From NCBI GenBank assembly GCA_964242735.1, contig CAXTAK010000001.1, positions 336,851 through 400,850 on the forward strand: a stretch of 64,000 bases of DNA, written 5' to 3'. Source of the DNA: CADCUY01 sp964242735. GTDB taxonomy: Bacteria > Actinomycetota > Actinomycetes > Actinomycetales > Quadrisphaeraceae. How positions within the stretch are numbered: position 1 is the stretch's first letter; each line of letters starts with the position of its first letter. Of the stretch, positions 9,089 through 18,888 are shown one piece after another. Both the position numbers and the translations under genes were made by a program. The notes below the pieces were generated by a model, which was not told the DNA's origin, searched no databases, and saw only the letters and a list, made by a program, of their open reading frames with translations.

Positions 9089-9111
9089 GCACGGCCTCGG
9101 CCAGCGTGCTC
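9087..9111. terminator. Possible hairpin between convergent genes
   Basis: GAGCAC (9087-9092) and GTGCTC (9106-9111) pair, with an inner GGCC/GGCC helix possible. It covers the SDR stop and lies between that gene and the convergent nitroreductase gene. There is no T tract, as is common in actinobacteria. The stem is short, so the call is weak. Confidence 0.3.
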
Positions 9112-9157
9112 CACCCCCGGACGGCCCACGCCGCCCGACCTCGGGCCCTCGGGGTGC

Positions 9158-9805
9158 TCACCAGGCGTCCCAGTGCATGACCTCCGCGGCGGGCACCCGG
9201 CGCCCGGGCCGGAAGTCGGTGCCGACGGTGTGGGCCACGGGGATCAGCGCGGTCTGCAGCACCCGGTCGTGGGGCAGGCCGAGCACCTCGGCCGCCTCCC
9301 GCTCGTAGTGCAGGTGCGGCGTGGTCCACACCGTGCCCAGGCCGCGGTTGCGGGCGGCGAGCATGAAGCTCCACGCCGCGGGCAGCACCGAGCCGAAGGC
9401 ACCGGCGCGCAGCACCGGGTCGTCGAGCTCGCGCCGGTCCCCGATGCGCAGGCACGGGACCATCAGGACCGGCACGCGGTCGATGACGTCGACCAGGTGC
9501 CCCAGGCTGCCGGCGATCGCCCGCCACCCCGGCGCGCTGGGATCCTCCCGGCTGGGCCCGGTGTCGTCGGGGCCCGTCGGGTGGGTCAGGCCCAGCCGCC
9601 ACAGCCGCGCGAGCTCACCGCGGCGCCCGGCGTCGGTGACGAAGACGAAGTCCCAGCGCTGGCGGTTGCGCCCGGAGGGGGCCTGCTGCGCCAGCGCGGT
9701 GCACTGCTCGAGCAGCTCCCGCTCCACCGGGCGCGCCAGGTCCAGGCGGCGGCGCACCGCGCGCGTGGTGGAGAGCACCTCGTCGGCGCCGAGGTCGAGG
9801 GTCAT
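9158..9805 (-). CDS. Nitroreductase family protein
   Basis: 215 residues from an ATG following a GGAAGGA ribosome site; the frame stays open upstream but without family features. TTRAVRRRLDLARPV and QQAPSGRNRQRWDFVFVTD match the FMN-binding start of nitroreductases. LPAAWSFMLAARNRGLGTVW is the conserved central helix, and PVAHTVGTDFRPGRRVP the end. These enzymes are FMN-dependent NAD(P)H reductases acting on nitro groups, quinones or enones. The physiological substrate is unknown. Confidence 0.88.
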   Translation of the reverse strand: MTLDLGADEVLSTTRAVRRRLDLARPVERELLEQCTALAQQAPSGRNRQRWDFVFVTDAGRRGELARLWRLGLTHPTGPDDTGPSREDPSAPGWRAIAGSLGHLVDVIDRVPVLMVPCLRIGDRRELDDPVLRAGAFGSVLPAAWSFMLAARNRGLGTVWTTPHLHYEREAAEVLGLPHDRVLQTALIPVAHTVGTDFRPGRRVPAAEVMHWDAW

Positions 9806-9857
9806 GCGGGTCCTTCCAGTCGGTGCGCAGGTCGACGAGGAGCCTTCGGCGTCGCCG

Positions 9858-10673
9858 TCAGCCCTGGGCGCGCTGGGTCGTGTGGTCCCAGTCCTCCCAC
9901 GTCTGCAGGCGCCGCTGGTAGATGCCGGTGACGATGGTCGGCGCCTGTGCACCGAACAGCACCCGCAGCGGCGGCTCCTCGGCGTCGACGACCTCCAGGA
10001 GGGCCATCGCGGCCGCCCTGGGGTCACCGGGGGCCTGGCCGCCCCTGCGGCCGGCTGCCGCCTCGCGGACCGGGTCGTACTCGGCCATCGGCGCGGACCG
10101 GCGCGAGGACGCCCCCGCCCAGTCGGTGCCGAAGCCCCCGGGCTCGACCAGGGTCACCTTCACACCCATCGGCGCGACCTCGGCGGCGAGGGACTCGGTG
10201 ATCCCCTCCAGCGCCCACTTCGAGGCGTGGTAGGCGCCGAGGTTCGCGAACGCCCCGATGCCGCCGATGCTCGAGACCTGGACGACGTGACCGCTGCCCT
10301 GCGCCCGCAGCAGGGGCAGCGCCGCCTGGGTGACCCAGACCGCGCCGAACAGGTTGGTCTCCAGTTGGTCGCGCAGGTCGGCCTCGGACAGCTCCTCGAC
10401 CGTGCCGAAGTGCCCGTAGCCGGCGTTGTTCACCACGACGTCCAGGCGCCCGAAGCGCTCGTGGGCCTCCCGGACGGCCGCCTCGTCGGCGGCCCGGTCG
10501 GTGACGTCCAGGGCGATGGGCAGGACGGCGTCGCCGAAGCGCTCGACCAGGTCGTCGAGCGTGGCGGTGTCGCGGGCCGTGGCGGCGACCTGGTCGCCGC
10601 GCTCGAGCGCGGCCAGGGTGAACTCGCGGCCGAAGCCCCGGGATGCGCCGGTGATGAACCAGACCTTGGGCAT
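9858..10673 (-). CDS. SDR family oxidoreductase
   Basis: 271 residues starting at MPKVWFITGASRGFGREF; the ATG follows an AAGGAG ribosome site, so a start five codons earlier is less likely. TGASRGFG is the cofactor loop and VVNNAGYG the NNAG motif. VSSIGGIGAF ... YHASKWALEG supplies the catalytic Ser, Tyr and Lys. It belongs to the YvrD/DltE-like group of 'short-chain oxidoreductases' with a C-terminal YQRRLQTWEDW tail. A 52-base gap separates it from the nitroreductase gene on the same strand. Confidence 0.9.
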   Translation of the reverse strand: MPKVWFITGASRGFGREFTLAALERGDQVAATARDTATLDDLVERFGDAVLPIALDVTDRAADEAAVREAHERFGRLDVVVNNAGYGHFGTVEELSEADLRDQLETNLFGAVWVTQAALPLLRAQGSGHVVQVSSIGGIGAFANLGAYHASKWALEGITESLAAEVAPMGVKVTLVEPGGFGTDWAGASSRRSAPMAEYDPVREAAAGRRGGQAPGDPRAAAMALLEVVDAEEPPLRVLFGAQAPTIVTGIYQRRLQTWEDWDHTTQRAQG

Positions 10674-10752
10674 GGTGCTCTCCTTCACGTGCAGGTGGAC
10701 GGGACGGTGGGACGTGGTGGACGCGGGGCGTGAGGCGGGGGCGGGGCCGTGG

Positions 10753-11442
10753 TCACCGGATGACGCTGGAGGTCAGGTCCCGCTCGGCGTACCGCTGCCA
10801 GAGGTGCTCGGCCACGGCGTCGGGCTCGTGGCGCAGGCCCGGCCCGACGGCGCCGACGACGACCGTGTGCGCCACGTGCACCCCCTCGGTGGCGAGGGCC
10901 TCGTGCAGCAGGCGGGCGTAGACGGTGGTCGCCGTGGTCGTCACGCCGCTGGCGGCGCGGTCGGGGTCCGGGGAGAGGGCCCCGCTGCCCGTGGTGAGCA
11001 GCACCGTGCCCCGACCCCGCCGGCGCATCGCGGGCAGGACCTCCCCGATGGCGGCCGCCGCCCCGACGACGCCCAGCTCCAAGGAGGCCAGAAGGTCCTG
11101 CGGCGTCGTCTCGAGCACGGGCTTGATGAGGGCGACGTCGGGCAGCGGGCTGAAGCACAGCACGTCCACCGGACCCAGCCGCCCCGCCAGCTCGCCCAGC
11201 GCTGCCCGCAGCTGCACCGGGTCGCGCGCGTCGGCGGTCGCGGAGTCGGCGCGCACCCCGCTGGCCGCCAGGTCGGCGACCAGGCCCTCGAGCCGCGCGC
11301 GGTCCCGGGCGACCAGCCCCACGGCGAAGCCCTCCCGGCCGAAGCGCCGCGCGAGCGCGACACCGATCCCGGGACCGGCACCGACGATGGTCAGCACCCC
11401 GGGTGGGGCCGCCGGAGCGCCCCTCCCGGGCTCCTCGGTCAC
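10753..11442 (-). CDS. Atypical SDR without the Tyr-x3-Lys motif
   Basis: 229 residues from a GTG that overlaps the stop of the upstream SDR gene (GTGA). VLTIVGAGPGIGVALARRFG is an SDR-type nucleotide-binding loop and VGLVARDRARL follows, so the Rossmann half is intact. Where classical SDRs have the catalytic YxxxK, it reads TTTATTVYARLLHEAL, with no lysine four residues after a tyrosine, and the NNAG motif is replaced by LCFSPLPD. It may bind NAD(P) without being a dehydrogenase, or serve as a partner of the coupled SDR. The function is unknown. Confidence 0.75.
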   Translation of the reverse strand: MTEEPGRGAPAAPPGVLTIVGAGPGIGVALARRFGREGFAVGLVARDRARLEGLVADLAASGVRADSATADARDPVQLRAALGELAGRLGPVDVLCFSPLPDVALIKPVLETTPQDLLASLELGVVGAAAAIGEVLPAMRRRGRGTVLLTTGSGALSPDPDRAASGVTTTATTVYARLLHEALATEGVHVAHTVVVGAVGPGLRHEPDAVAEHLWQRYAERDLTSSVIR

Positions 11443-12182
11443 CACCGCTGCGCGGTCGGACGGATGACGACCTCGTTGACGTCGACGTCCTCGGGCTGGC
11501 CCAGGGCGTAGGAGATGGCGCCGGCGATCGCGTCCGCGGGGATCGTCGTCGCACGGTAGGTGCGCATCGCCTCCTGTGCGCTCGGGTCGGTGATGTGCTC
11601 GGCGAGCTCGCTCGCCACCACCCCCGGGGAGATCGTGGTGATGCGGAACCGGGGGTCGAGCTCCAGGCGCAGACCCTCGGTGACCGCCCAGGCGGCGAAC
11701 TTGGTGGCGGAGTACACCGCCGAGGTGGGGGAGACCTGGTGCGCGCCGACGGAGGCGACGGTGACGAAGTGCCCGCTGCCCTGGCGCTGGAAGTGGGGCA
11801 GGGCAGCGGCGACCCCGTGCAGCAGGCCCATGACGTTGACGTCGACCATGCGGCGCCACTCGTCGACGAGCAGGGCGTCGAGGCGCGAGAGCAGCATGAC
11901 CCCGGCGTTGTTGACGATCGCGTCGAGCCGACCGTGCTCGCCCACCACGGCGTCCACGACCTCCGCCACGCGCTCGGGCCGGGTGACGTCGAGCACCTGG
12001 CCCTCCGCGCTGCCGCCGGCACCGCGGATCTGCTCGACCAGCGAGCCCAGGTGGCCCTCCCGCCGCGCACCCAGGACGACGTGGTGTCCCTCCCCGGCCA
12101 GCCGCAGCGCGGTCGCCGCCCCGATGCCGCTGCTGGCCCCGGTGACCAGGACCACCTTCTCCGTGTGCTGCCCATCGCTCAT
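11439..12182 (-). CDS. SDR family oxidoreductase, YdfG-like
   Basis: 247 residues. Complete classical SDR: TGASSGIGAATALRLA, VNNAGVMLLSRLD, a serine in TVASVGAHQV and YSATKFAAW. The C-terminus (DAIAGAISYALGQPEDVDVNEVVIRPT) is that of the YdfG/serine-3-dehydrogenase-like group. Its last codons overlap the start of the atypical SDR at 11442, so both are made from one message. The substrate is unknown. Confidence 0.9.
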   Translation of the reverse strand: MSDGQHTEKVVLVTGASSGIGAATALRLAGEGHHVVLGARREGHLGSLVEQIRGAGGSAEGQVLDVTRPERVAEVVDAVVGEHGRLDAIVNNAGVMLLSRLDALLVDEWRRMVDVNVMGLLHGVAAALPHFQRQGSGHFVTVASVGAHQVSPTSAVYSATKFAAWAVTEGLRLELDPRFRITTISPGVVASELAEHITDPSAQEAMRTYRATTIPADAIAGAISYALGQPEDVDVNEVVIRPTAQRW

Positions 12183-12299
12183 GTCGGGAGTCTGCTGCGC
12201 GAGCCGGGGTCCTGGAAGGCCGCCGTGCGCCTAGGAGCGCTGCACCCCCCGACGGCCCACGTCGAGGCCCGCCGTCCGTCGGCCTGCTCTACTGGCGGC

Positions 12300-12710
12300 A
12301 TGGACCGGCGCGCGCTCCTCGTCGTGGTCGCGGTGATCGGTGGCATCGCCGTCGGGACCGGGTCGTTCGGTGTGGTCGCAGGGACGACCCTCGCTCCCGG
12401 CGACGGCGACCAGGGGACGTTCTTCGACAGCGAGTACCGCTTCACCAGCACGGTCTGGCTCGCTGCGGGGCTGGCCCTGTGGTGGTCGATCCGCGAGCCC
12501 GCCCGGCGCGCGGCAGTGACCCGGACCGTCCTGGCCGTCATCGTCGTCGGGGGCCTGTCGCGGGTCGTCTCGGTCGTGGCCGTGGGGTGGCCGTACCCGG
12601 TGTTCACCGCGGCCATGGTCATCGAGCTCGTCGTGATCCCGCTCGTCCTCCGGTGGCACGTCCGAGCCTTCCCGAGCCGGAGGGAGCCAGCGCCCCTGCG
12701 GACCCGGTGA
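12300..12710 (+). CDS. DUF4345-like small membrane protein
   Basis: 136 residues with four hydrophobic segments and short loops. The pattern of a first helix (VVVAVIGGIAVGTGSFGVVAG), then FFDSEYRFTSTVWLAAGLALWWSI, then GGLSRVVSVVAVGWPYPVF, fits DUF4345 proteins, whose role is unknown. It is divergent from the SDR pair across 117 bases and convergent with the MmyB-type regulator gene. Confidence 0.7.
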   Translation: MDRRALLVVVAVIGGIAVGTGSFGVVAGTTLAPGDGDQGTFFDSEYRFTSTVWLAAGLALWWSIREPARRAAVTRTVLAVIVVGGLSRVVSVVAVGWPYPVFTAAMVIELVVIPLVLRWHVRAFPSRREPAPLRTR

Positions 12711-12723
12711 CCCCGGTGGCCCG

Positions 12724-13575
12724 TTACCGGGAGGGCGACCGACCGGCTGGCACGTGCTCCCGCGTCGCGGCGAGCGTCCCGAGCAGGTTGAGCGCGTCCG
12801 CGCTCGCGGACCCCGGCTCGGCGTGGTAGGTGACCAGCTGCTGGCCCGGCGCGGACCGGACGTCGAAGGAGTTCATGCGCAGGGTGAGGGGTCCCACCTC
12901 GGGGTGGACGAAGCGCTTGACCTCGACGGACTTGCCCCGCGCGGCGCTCTCCCGCCACATCCGGGCGAACACGGGGCTGCGTCCCAGCAGCTCCTCCACC
13001 ACCTGCCGGATGCGAGGGTCGTCCGGGGCGGCGCCCTCGGCCAGCCGGAAGCCGGCGACGGTGTTGGCGGCCGCCCCCTGCCAGTCGGCGTAGAAGGACG
13101 GGGAGGCGGGGTCGCAGAACACCTTGACCAGGAGGTTGTCCGAGTAGGGGAAGCCGCTGAACAGCGCACCACCCATCCCGTTGGCCGCGAGCACGTCGTA
13201 GGCACGCCCCAGCACCAGCGCCGGGTTGTCGGGCCACATGACCATGAGCTCCAGCAGGGCCGGGTCCACCTGCTCCGGGGAGTGCGACGCGGCCCGGCGG
13301 GGACTGAGCCCGGCGAGCCGGTAGAGGTGCAGGCGCCCGTCGTCGTCCAGGCGCAGGGCGTCGCCCAGCGCGTCGAGCACCTGCGCGGAGGGGCTCCGCT
13401 CACGGCCCTGCTCCAGCCGGACGTAGTAGTCCATGCTCACGCCGGCCAGGTGGGCCACCTCCTCGCGCCGCAGGCCGTTGACCCGGCGGACGCCGTGAAC
13501 GGGCAGCCCCAGCTCCTGGGGCGTCACCGCCGCCCGCGCCGTGCTCAGGTACGTCCCCAGCGGCGTCGCGCTCAT
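12724..13575 (-). CDS. XRE-family regulator with MmyB-type ligand domain
   Basis: 283 residues from the ATG giving MSATPLGTYLSTARA. The N-terminal helix-turn-helix (GLRREEVAHLAGVSMDYYVRLEQGR) is the diagnostic sequence of the HTH_31/MmyB family. The C-terminal ~180 residues form the MmyB-like domain (FYADWQGAAANTVAGFRL ... LTLRMNSFDV ... LVTYHAEPGSAS), thought to bind fatty-acyl or similar small ligands. The frame is open far upstream, but only from this start does it match. Such regulators often control a neighbouring SDR or membrane protein; the DUF4345 gene is adjacent and convergent. Confidence 0.9.
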   Translation of the reverse strand: MSATPLGTYLSTARAAVTPQELGLPVHGVRRVNGLRREEVAHLAGVSMDYYVRLEQGRERSPSAQVLDALGDALRLDDDGRLHLYRLAGLSPRRAASHSPEQVDPALLELMVMWPDNPALVLGRAYDVLAANGMGGALFSGFPYSDNLLVKVFCDPASPSFYADWQGAAANTVAGFRLAEGAAPDDPRIRQVVEELLGRSPVFARMWRESAARGKSVEVKRFVHPEVGPLTLRMNSFDVRSAPGQQLVTYHAEPGSASADALNLLGTLAATREHVPAGRSPSR

Positions 13576-13664
13576 GGAGCGACAGTAGGCGCGGGGGTCC
13601 TGCCGCGCTGACTGAGCCGCTGCGCCGCCGGGACACCGCGGGACGAGCCGGAGCACCCGGTCCC

Positions 13665-16213
13665 TCAGCTCGTGAGGGCTGCCAGCAGAGGGGTCCGGGC
13701 CGCACGGCGCGCGGGGACCACCGAGGCCAGGGCGCCGGCCAGGGCGCTGGCGGCGACGATCCCGGCCAGCGGCAGCCACGGCACGACGGCCGCGACGGGA
13801 CCGCCGCCACCGAGCACGGCGCCGGTGCCCGCCGCGCCGTAGACGACGCCGAGGCCGGTGCCGAGCAGGGCGGCGACCCCGGCGACGAGGACGGCCTCCC
13901 ACACCAGGGTCGCGCTGAGCTGGCGCCGGGTCAGGCCCAGGGCGCGCAGGAGCCCGGACTCCCGGCGGCGTTCGACGACGGAGAGGGCGAGGGTGTTGCC
14001 CACGCCCAGGAGCGCGATGAGCACGGCGACGGCCAGCAGGCAGGTCATGACGAGCAGCAGGAGGTCGACGATCTCGTCCAGGGCCTGCCGCTGGGCGGCG
14101 CCCGCCGTCACCGAGCTGGTCGGGCTCGCCCCGGCGGCGGCCTCGGTGATCCGATCGACCGCCGCGACCTGCGCTGCGACGTCCAGGCCGGGCGTCAGGC
14201 GCACCCAGACCTCGTCGGTGGCCCGGGCGGCGTCCAGGGCGCTCAGGTCCGCGGCGTCGAGCAGGAGCTCCCTCGTCGCACCCGCGGCCAGCCGGGCGGT
14301 CAGCGCGCGGGTCCCGCTGGGGCCTCGGAGGGTCACCTGCTGCCCGGCCGCGATGCCCAGGCGGTCCGCGGCGGATCGGCCCACCACCATCGAGCCCGGG
14401 CGCGGCAGGGGCTGCAGTCGTTCGGAGCGCACGGTGGCGGCCGCAGCGACGGGGTCGACACCGTGGGCGACGACCTCCTGCCCGTCGACGGTGATGGTTC
14501 CTCGGGTCACCGCGGCGGCCGCCGCCACCTGGTGGACGCCGGCCAGGCGGTCGGCCATGTCGGCGGGCAGCGGTTCGTCGGCCCGGACGGTCGCGTCGAC
14601 GGGGTGGTGCGCGTCCAGCTGAGCGGTGGCGGTGGCCCGCGTGCTGGCTGCTCCCACCACCACGGACGCGGTCAGGGTGACGCCGACGAGCAGCGCCGTG
14701 GCAGTCGCTGCGGTGCGGCGGGGGTCGCGGAGCGCGTTGGCGGCCGCCAGGGATGCCGGCACCCCGCCGACGCTCGCGGCGAGCCGCCCGGCGAGGGCCA
14801 CCACCGGGGGCACCGCCCGCTGGGCCAGCAGCACCACGGCGAGGAAGTTCACCACGCCGGCCACCACGGCCGGCACCAGCTGTCCGCCCAGCGATGACAG
14901 GACCAGGCCCACCGCCGAGGCCACCAGCAGCGAGAGGCCGAGCGCGAGGCGGAGCAGGCCACGACGGGTGACGACGGCGACCGGCTCCAGGGGTCGCAGG
15001 GCGGCCAGCGGGGGCACCCGGACGGCGGCGCGAGCGGGCACGAGCGCGGCCAGCACCGTGACCGTCGTGCCCACCGCGACGGCGATCAGGAGACCACCGA
15101 CCGGTACGACGACGGCACCGAGGGGCACCGGGGTGTCCACGGAGTCCAGGACGAGGGTGGCGCCGGCAGCCAGAGCCACGCCCGCGGCAGCACCGAGGAC
15201 GGAGGCGCCCGCACCGACCACGACGGCTTCGGCCAGGACGCCGCGCACCACCTGGGCGGTGCTCGCTCCCACGCAGCGCAGCAGTGCCAGCTCGCGGGTG
15301 CGGTGTGCCAGGACCACGGCGAAGGTGTTGGTGATCACCAGCCCGGCCACCACGAGGGCGATGACGGCGAAGACCAGCAGCGCCGCCGTCACTCCCGCGG
15401 TGTCGCCGGCGTAGGCGTCGGCCACCTCCTGCGCGCTCTCCGAGCCCGTGGCGACGAGGAGCCCGGCGGTGGCGGGGTCGCCGGCGAGCACCGAGCGCAC
15501 CCTGGTGACCAGCTCCTCCGGGGAGGTGCCGGTGGTGGCGGCCACCCGCAGGCGCTGCAGCACGGGCAGCGGCGTCCCCGAGGCGGCGGTGTCCCACGCC
15601 GCCGCCTGACCCGGCGTGGCGAAGACCTGTCCCCTGACGCCGGCCGTCGGGTCCGCGCCCAGGTCGACGATCCCGACCACGCGCACCCGGACCGCCACCG
15701 GCTGCGGGCGCGGGCGCACCAGGTCCCCCCTGAGCTGGGGGGTGATGGTCAGCACCTCGCCCAGTCGAGCGCTGAGGCGCGGGCTCACCGCGACCTCACC
15801 ACCGGCCTCGGGCAGTCGTCCGGCGGACACCCGCTGCCAGCGCAGCGGCCCCGCGGGTGTCACGCCACGAGCGGTCACCACCTGGCGGCCCGCACGCTCC
15901 GGGAGGCGCAGGTCGACGAGGAGGCCGAGGTCAGCGGTGACGGCCGCGACCCACGGGCGCCCGGACAGCAGAGCCTCCGCCCGGGCCAGTGCCGCGGGGT
16001 CCATGGCGCCCTGGTCGGTGACGACCTCGCCGGGGACGTCGGTGACGACGGCGTCGGAGGAGGCGAACCGGCCGGCGACCGCGTCGAGCACCGCCCGCTG
16101 GGAGCTGGCCGTCAGCGCGAGCGTGGCCGCCACGAAGGCGACCGCGAGCGCGATCGCCACGCAGGAGGCGACCATCCGCCCGGCGTTGGCCCGCACCCGG
16201 GCCAGGGTCGTCC

Positions 16214-16220
<7 letters not shown>
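13665..16220 (-). CDS. ABC transporter permease, FtsX/MacB-type, duplicated
   Basis: 851 residues. One membrane segment at the N-terminus (MVASCVAIALAVAFVAATLAL) is followed by a large extracytoplasmic domain (about 45-260), three membrane segments of a first FtsX domain (about 265-390), a second large external domain, and a second FtsX domain at the end (about 735-845). This is the usual layout of actinobacterial FtsX-like permeases that export lipids or antimicrobials or act mechanically on the envelope. The start overlaps the ATPase gene by 7 bases. The adjacent two-component system suggests regulation by envelope stress or peptides, which is inference. Confidence 0.9.
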
Positions 16221-17041
<821 letters not shown>

Positions 17042-17095
17042 GGTGTCCGTCCTGGGGTGGGGGTCGTGGTCCGGACGCGCTCCGGGGCGACCCGG

Positions 17096-17539
17096 TCAGC
17101 GGTAGGCCTCCCACGCGGTGACCGCCGTCCCGCTCCGGGCGACGAACCAGTCGCCGCAACGGTCACCGGGGCTGGAGCGCACGGCGTCGGGCAGGTCCAG
17201 CGAGGGCACCGGGTCGCTGACGGGTGCTGGTGCGGGCGAGCATCCGCGCGCGAGGTCCTCGCGGCTGGTCAGGGTGATGCTGCGGCCGAGGCCCCGGGTC
17301 TGGGCGTTGACGGTGATGTCGCTGGCGTCGTCGGGGACCCAGTCGGGAAGGGCGAACACGCCGTTGTGGGACGGGACGGCGAGGACCGAGTCGTAGTGAC
17401 GCGACTCCTCGTAGTGGTCGGTGTAGGCCGACCTCACACCCAGGACCACACCGATGCCGAGGGCGGTCACGCCGATGCCGACGGCGAGCTGGCGGAGCGC
17501 GGCACGGCCAGCGACCGTCCCCGGGAGTCGGATCCTCAT
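17096..17539 (-). CDS. Membrane-anchored protein of unknown function
   Basis: 147 residues. The N-terminus (MRIRLPGTVAGRAALRQL then a ~20-residue hydrophobic run) is a membrane anchor or uncleaved signal. The rest is polar and extracytoplasmic, with two cysteines (GCSPAP and DRCGDWF) that could form a disulfide. No family is recognised. It lies first in a likely operon with the ABC exporter (55-base gap) and divergent from the kinase gene, so it may belong to the exporter or its sensing. Confidence 0.65.
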   Translation of the reverse strand: MRIRLPGTVAGRAALRQLAVGIGVTALGIGVVLGVRSAYTDHYEESRHYDSVLAVPSHNGVFALPDWVPDDASDITVNAQTRGLGRSITLTSREDLARGCSPAPAPVSDPVPSLDLPDAVRSSPGDRCGDWFVARSGTAVTAWEAYR

Positions 17540-17589
17540 GACCCCAGTCGACCTGAGGAGGGCCGGTGGGCGCATCGGCCGCGCGCACG

Positions 17590-17637
17590 AGCCGTGGCCC
17601 CCGCGCCTCGTCCTCGAGGACGAGGCGCGGGGGCCAC
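17590..17637. repeat. Perfect 48-bp palindrome without loop
   Basis: The 24 bases at 17590-17613 are the exact reverse complement of 17614-17637, centred on CTCGAG. Written as RNA it is a very stable GC hairpin. It lies between two divergent genes (starts at 17539 on minus and 17686 on plus), where a terminator is not expected, and 36 bases before the putative -10 of the kinase gene. It could be an insulating terminator, a protein-binding palindrome, or an assembly fold-back. Confidence 0.8.
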
Positions 17638-17673
17638 GGTCGCCCACGGCCCCTCGGACGCCGTGCCGGCGTC

Positions 17674-17679
17674 TACCGT
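17674..17679 (+). promoter_or_regulatory. Putative -10 box of a leaderless kinase mRNA
   Basis: TACCGT fits the actinobacterial TANNNT -10 pattern and sits six bases before the GTG at 17686. Transcription would thus start at or next to the start codon. No ribosome site precedes the GTG, which agrees with leaderless translation. A matching -35 would fall in the flank of the palindrome. Confidence 0.45.
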
Positions 17680-17685
17680 CGGGGC

Positions 17686-18888
17686 GTGAGGGGTGTCGTG
17701 GGCCGGCCGTGGGCACCGCGGGGGCTGGCAGCCGGCACGCTGGTGGTGGACGGTGCGGTGGCAGCAGCCCTGGGCGCCGTGGTCGCCGCGAGCAGCCTCG
17801 CCCGGCCGACCGCACCGGTGGTCCTGCTCCTGCTCGCGGCCTCGGCGCTGGCGTGGCGACGCGCCCACCCCACCGGGTCCGCGGTGGTCGTCACGGCGGT
17901 GGTCCTCGCCGCGTGGTGGTCGGTGCTCGGCGCTGGCGACGATCGGCAGGTGGGATGGGTGCTGGTCACGGGGGGCTCGCTCCTCGCGCTGACCGTCGTC
18001 AGCGTCGCCGACCACGCACCGCGCTGGCTCGCCTGGTCCGCCCTGCCGGTCTCGATGGCCCTGGCGGTCCTGGCCGGCGCCGCGCTGTCCGGTCTGGCCC
18101 TCACCCCGGTGCTCCTGGCAGCGGTGACCGTCGCCCTGTCCGCCTGGACGTGGGGGCAGTGGCGCCACAGCCAGCGCGGCTTCGCGGCAGCCCTGCTCGA
18201 GCGGGCGCAGCACGCCGAGCACGAGCGCGACCAGCGGGCTCAGCTGCTCCTCGCCCAGGAGCGGGCGGACCTCGCCCGTGAGCTGCACGACGTCGTGGCG
18301 CACTCGCTGGTGGTGATGACCGCTCAGGCCGATGGTGCGCGCTTCGTCCAGGAGACCTCCCCCCGGGCGACGGCGGAGGCACTGAGCACCATCGCCGACA
18401 CCGGCCGCTCGGCGATGCGGGACATGCAGGGCCTCCTGGACGTGCTGACCGGTGGTGGCGCCGGTCCGCGGGCGGTCCTGGTCCCGCAGCCGCAGGTCGC
18501 CGACCTGACCGCCCTGGTGGAGGCCGTGCGCTCCGGTGGTCTGCCCGTGCGCCTGCACGTGGGGGGCCAGGCGCGCGAGCTGTCGCCCGGCGGCCAGCTC
18601 GCGGTCTTCCGCCTGGTGCAGGAGGCGTTGACCAACGCGCTCCGGCACGCCGGCGCGGGTGCGACCGCCGACGTCACGCTCGCCTGGTCCGATGACGCCG
18701 TGGACGTGTGCGTGCGCGACGACGGCCCGGGGACCGCCGCGCAGGGTCACGGCTCGGGCCGGGGGTTGGCGGGGATGCGCCACCGCGTGGAGCGGCTCGG
18801 CGGCTCCGTCAGCGCGGGCCCGCGGCCCGACGGCGGCTTCGAGGTCCGGGCCCACGTGCCCGTGCCCACCGCGGCACCCACGTGGTGA
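17686..18888 (+). CDS. Sensor histidine kinase, DesK/NarL-type (HisKA_3)
   Basis: 400 residues. Four to five hydrophobic segments in the first ~150 residues, then a charged linker (ERAQHAEHERDQRAQ). The dimerisation helix is LARELHDVVAHSLVVM with the phosphorylated His near residue 201. The ATPase part shows QEALTNALRHA, VRDDGPG and GRGLAGMRHRVERLGG. It overlaps the regulator gene as GTGA. It is a paralogue of the kinase at 3694, and lies beside an FtsX-type exporter it may control. Confidence 0.92.
   Translation: MRGVVGRPWAPRGLAAGTLVVDGAVAAALGAVVAASSLARPTAPVVLLLLAASALAWRRAHPTGSAVVVTAVVLAAWWSVLGAGDDRQVGWVLVTGGSLLALTVVSVADHAPRWLAWSALPVSMALAVLAGAALSGLALTPVLLAAVTVALSAWTWGQWRHSQRGFAAALLERAQHAEHERDQRAQLLLAQERADLARELHDVVAHSLVVMTAQADGARFVQETSPRATAEALSTIADTGRSAMRDMQGLLDVLTGGGAGPRAVLVPQPQVADLTALVEAVRSGGLPVRLHVGGQARELSPGGQLAVFRLVQEALTNALRHAGAGATADVTLAWSDDAVDVCVRDDGPGTAAQGHGSGRGLAGMRHRVERLGGSVSAGPRPDGGFEVRAHVPVPTAAPTW

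Noticed and set aside
12724..15597. A minus-strand frame of 957 codons covering the XRE gene and the FtsX permease region
   Set aside because: Only the last 283 codons (from 13575) encode a real protein. The earlier part is an out-of-frame reading of the permease gene on the same strand.
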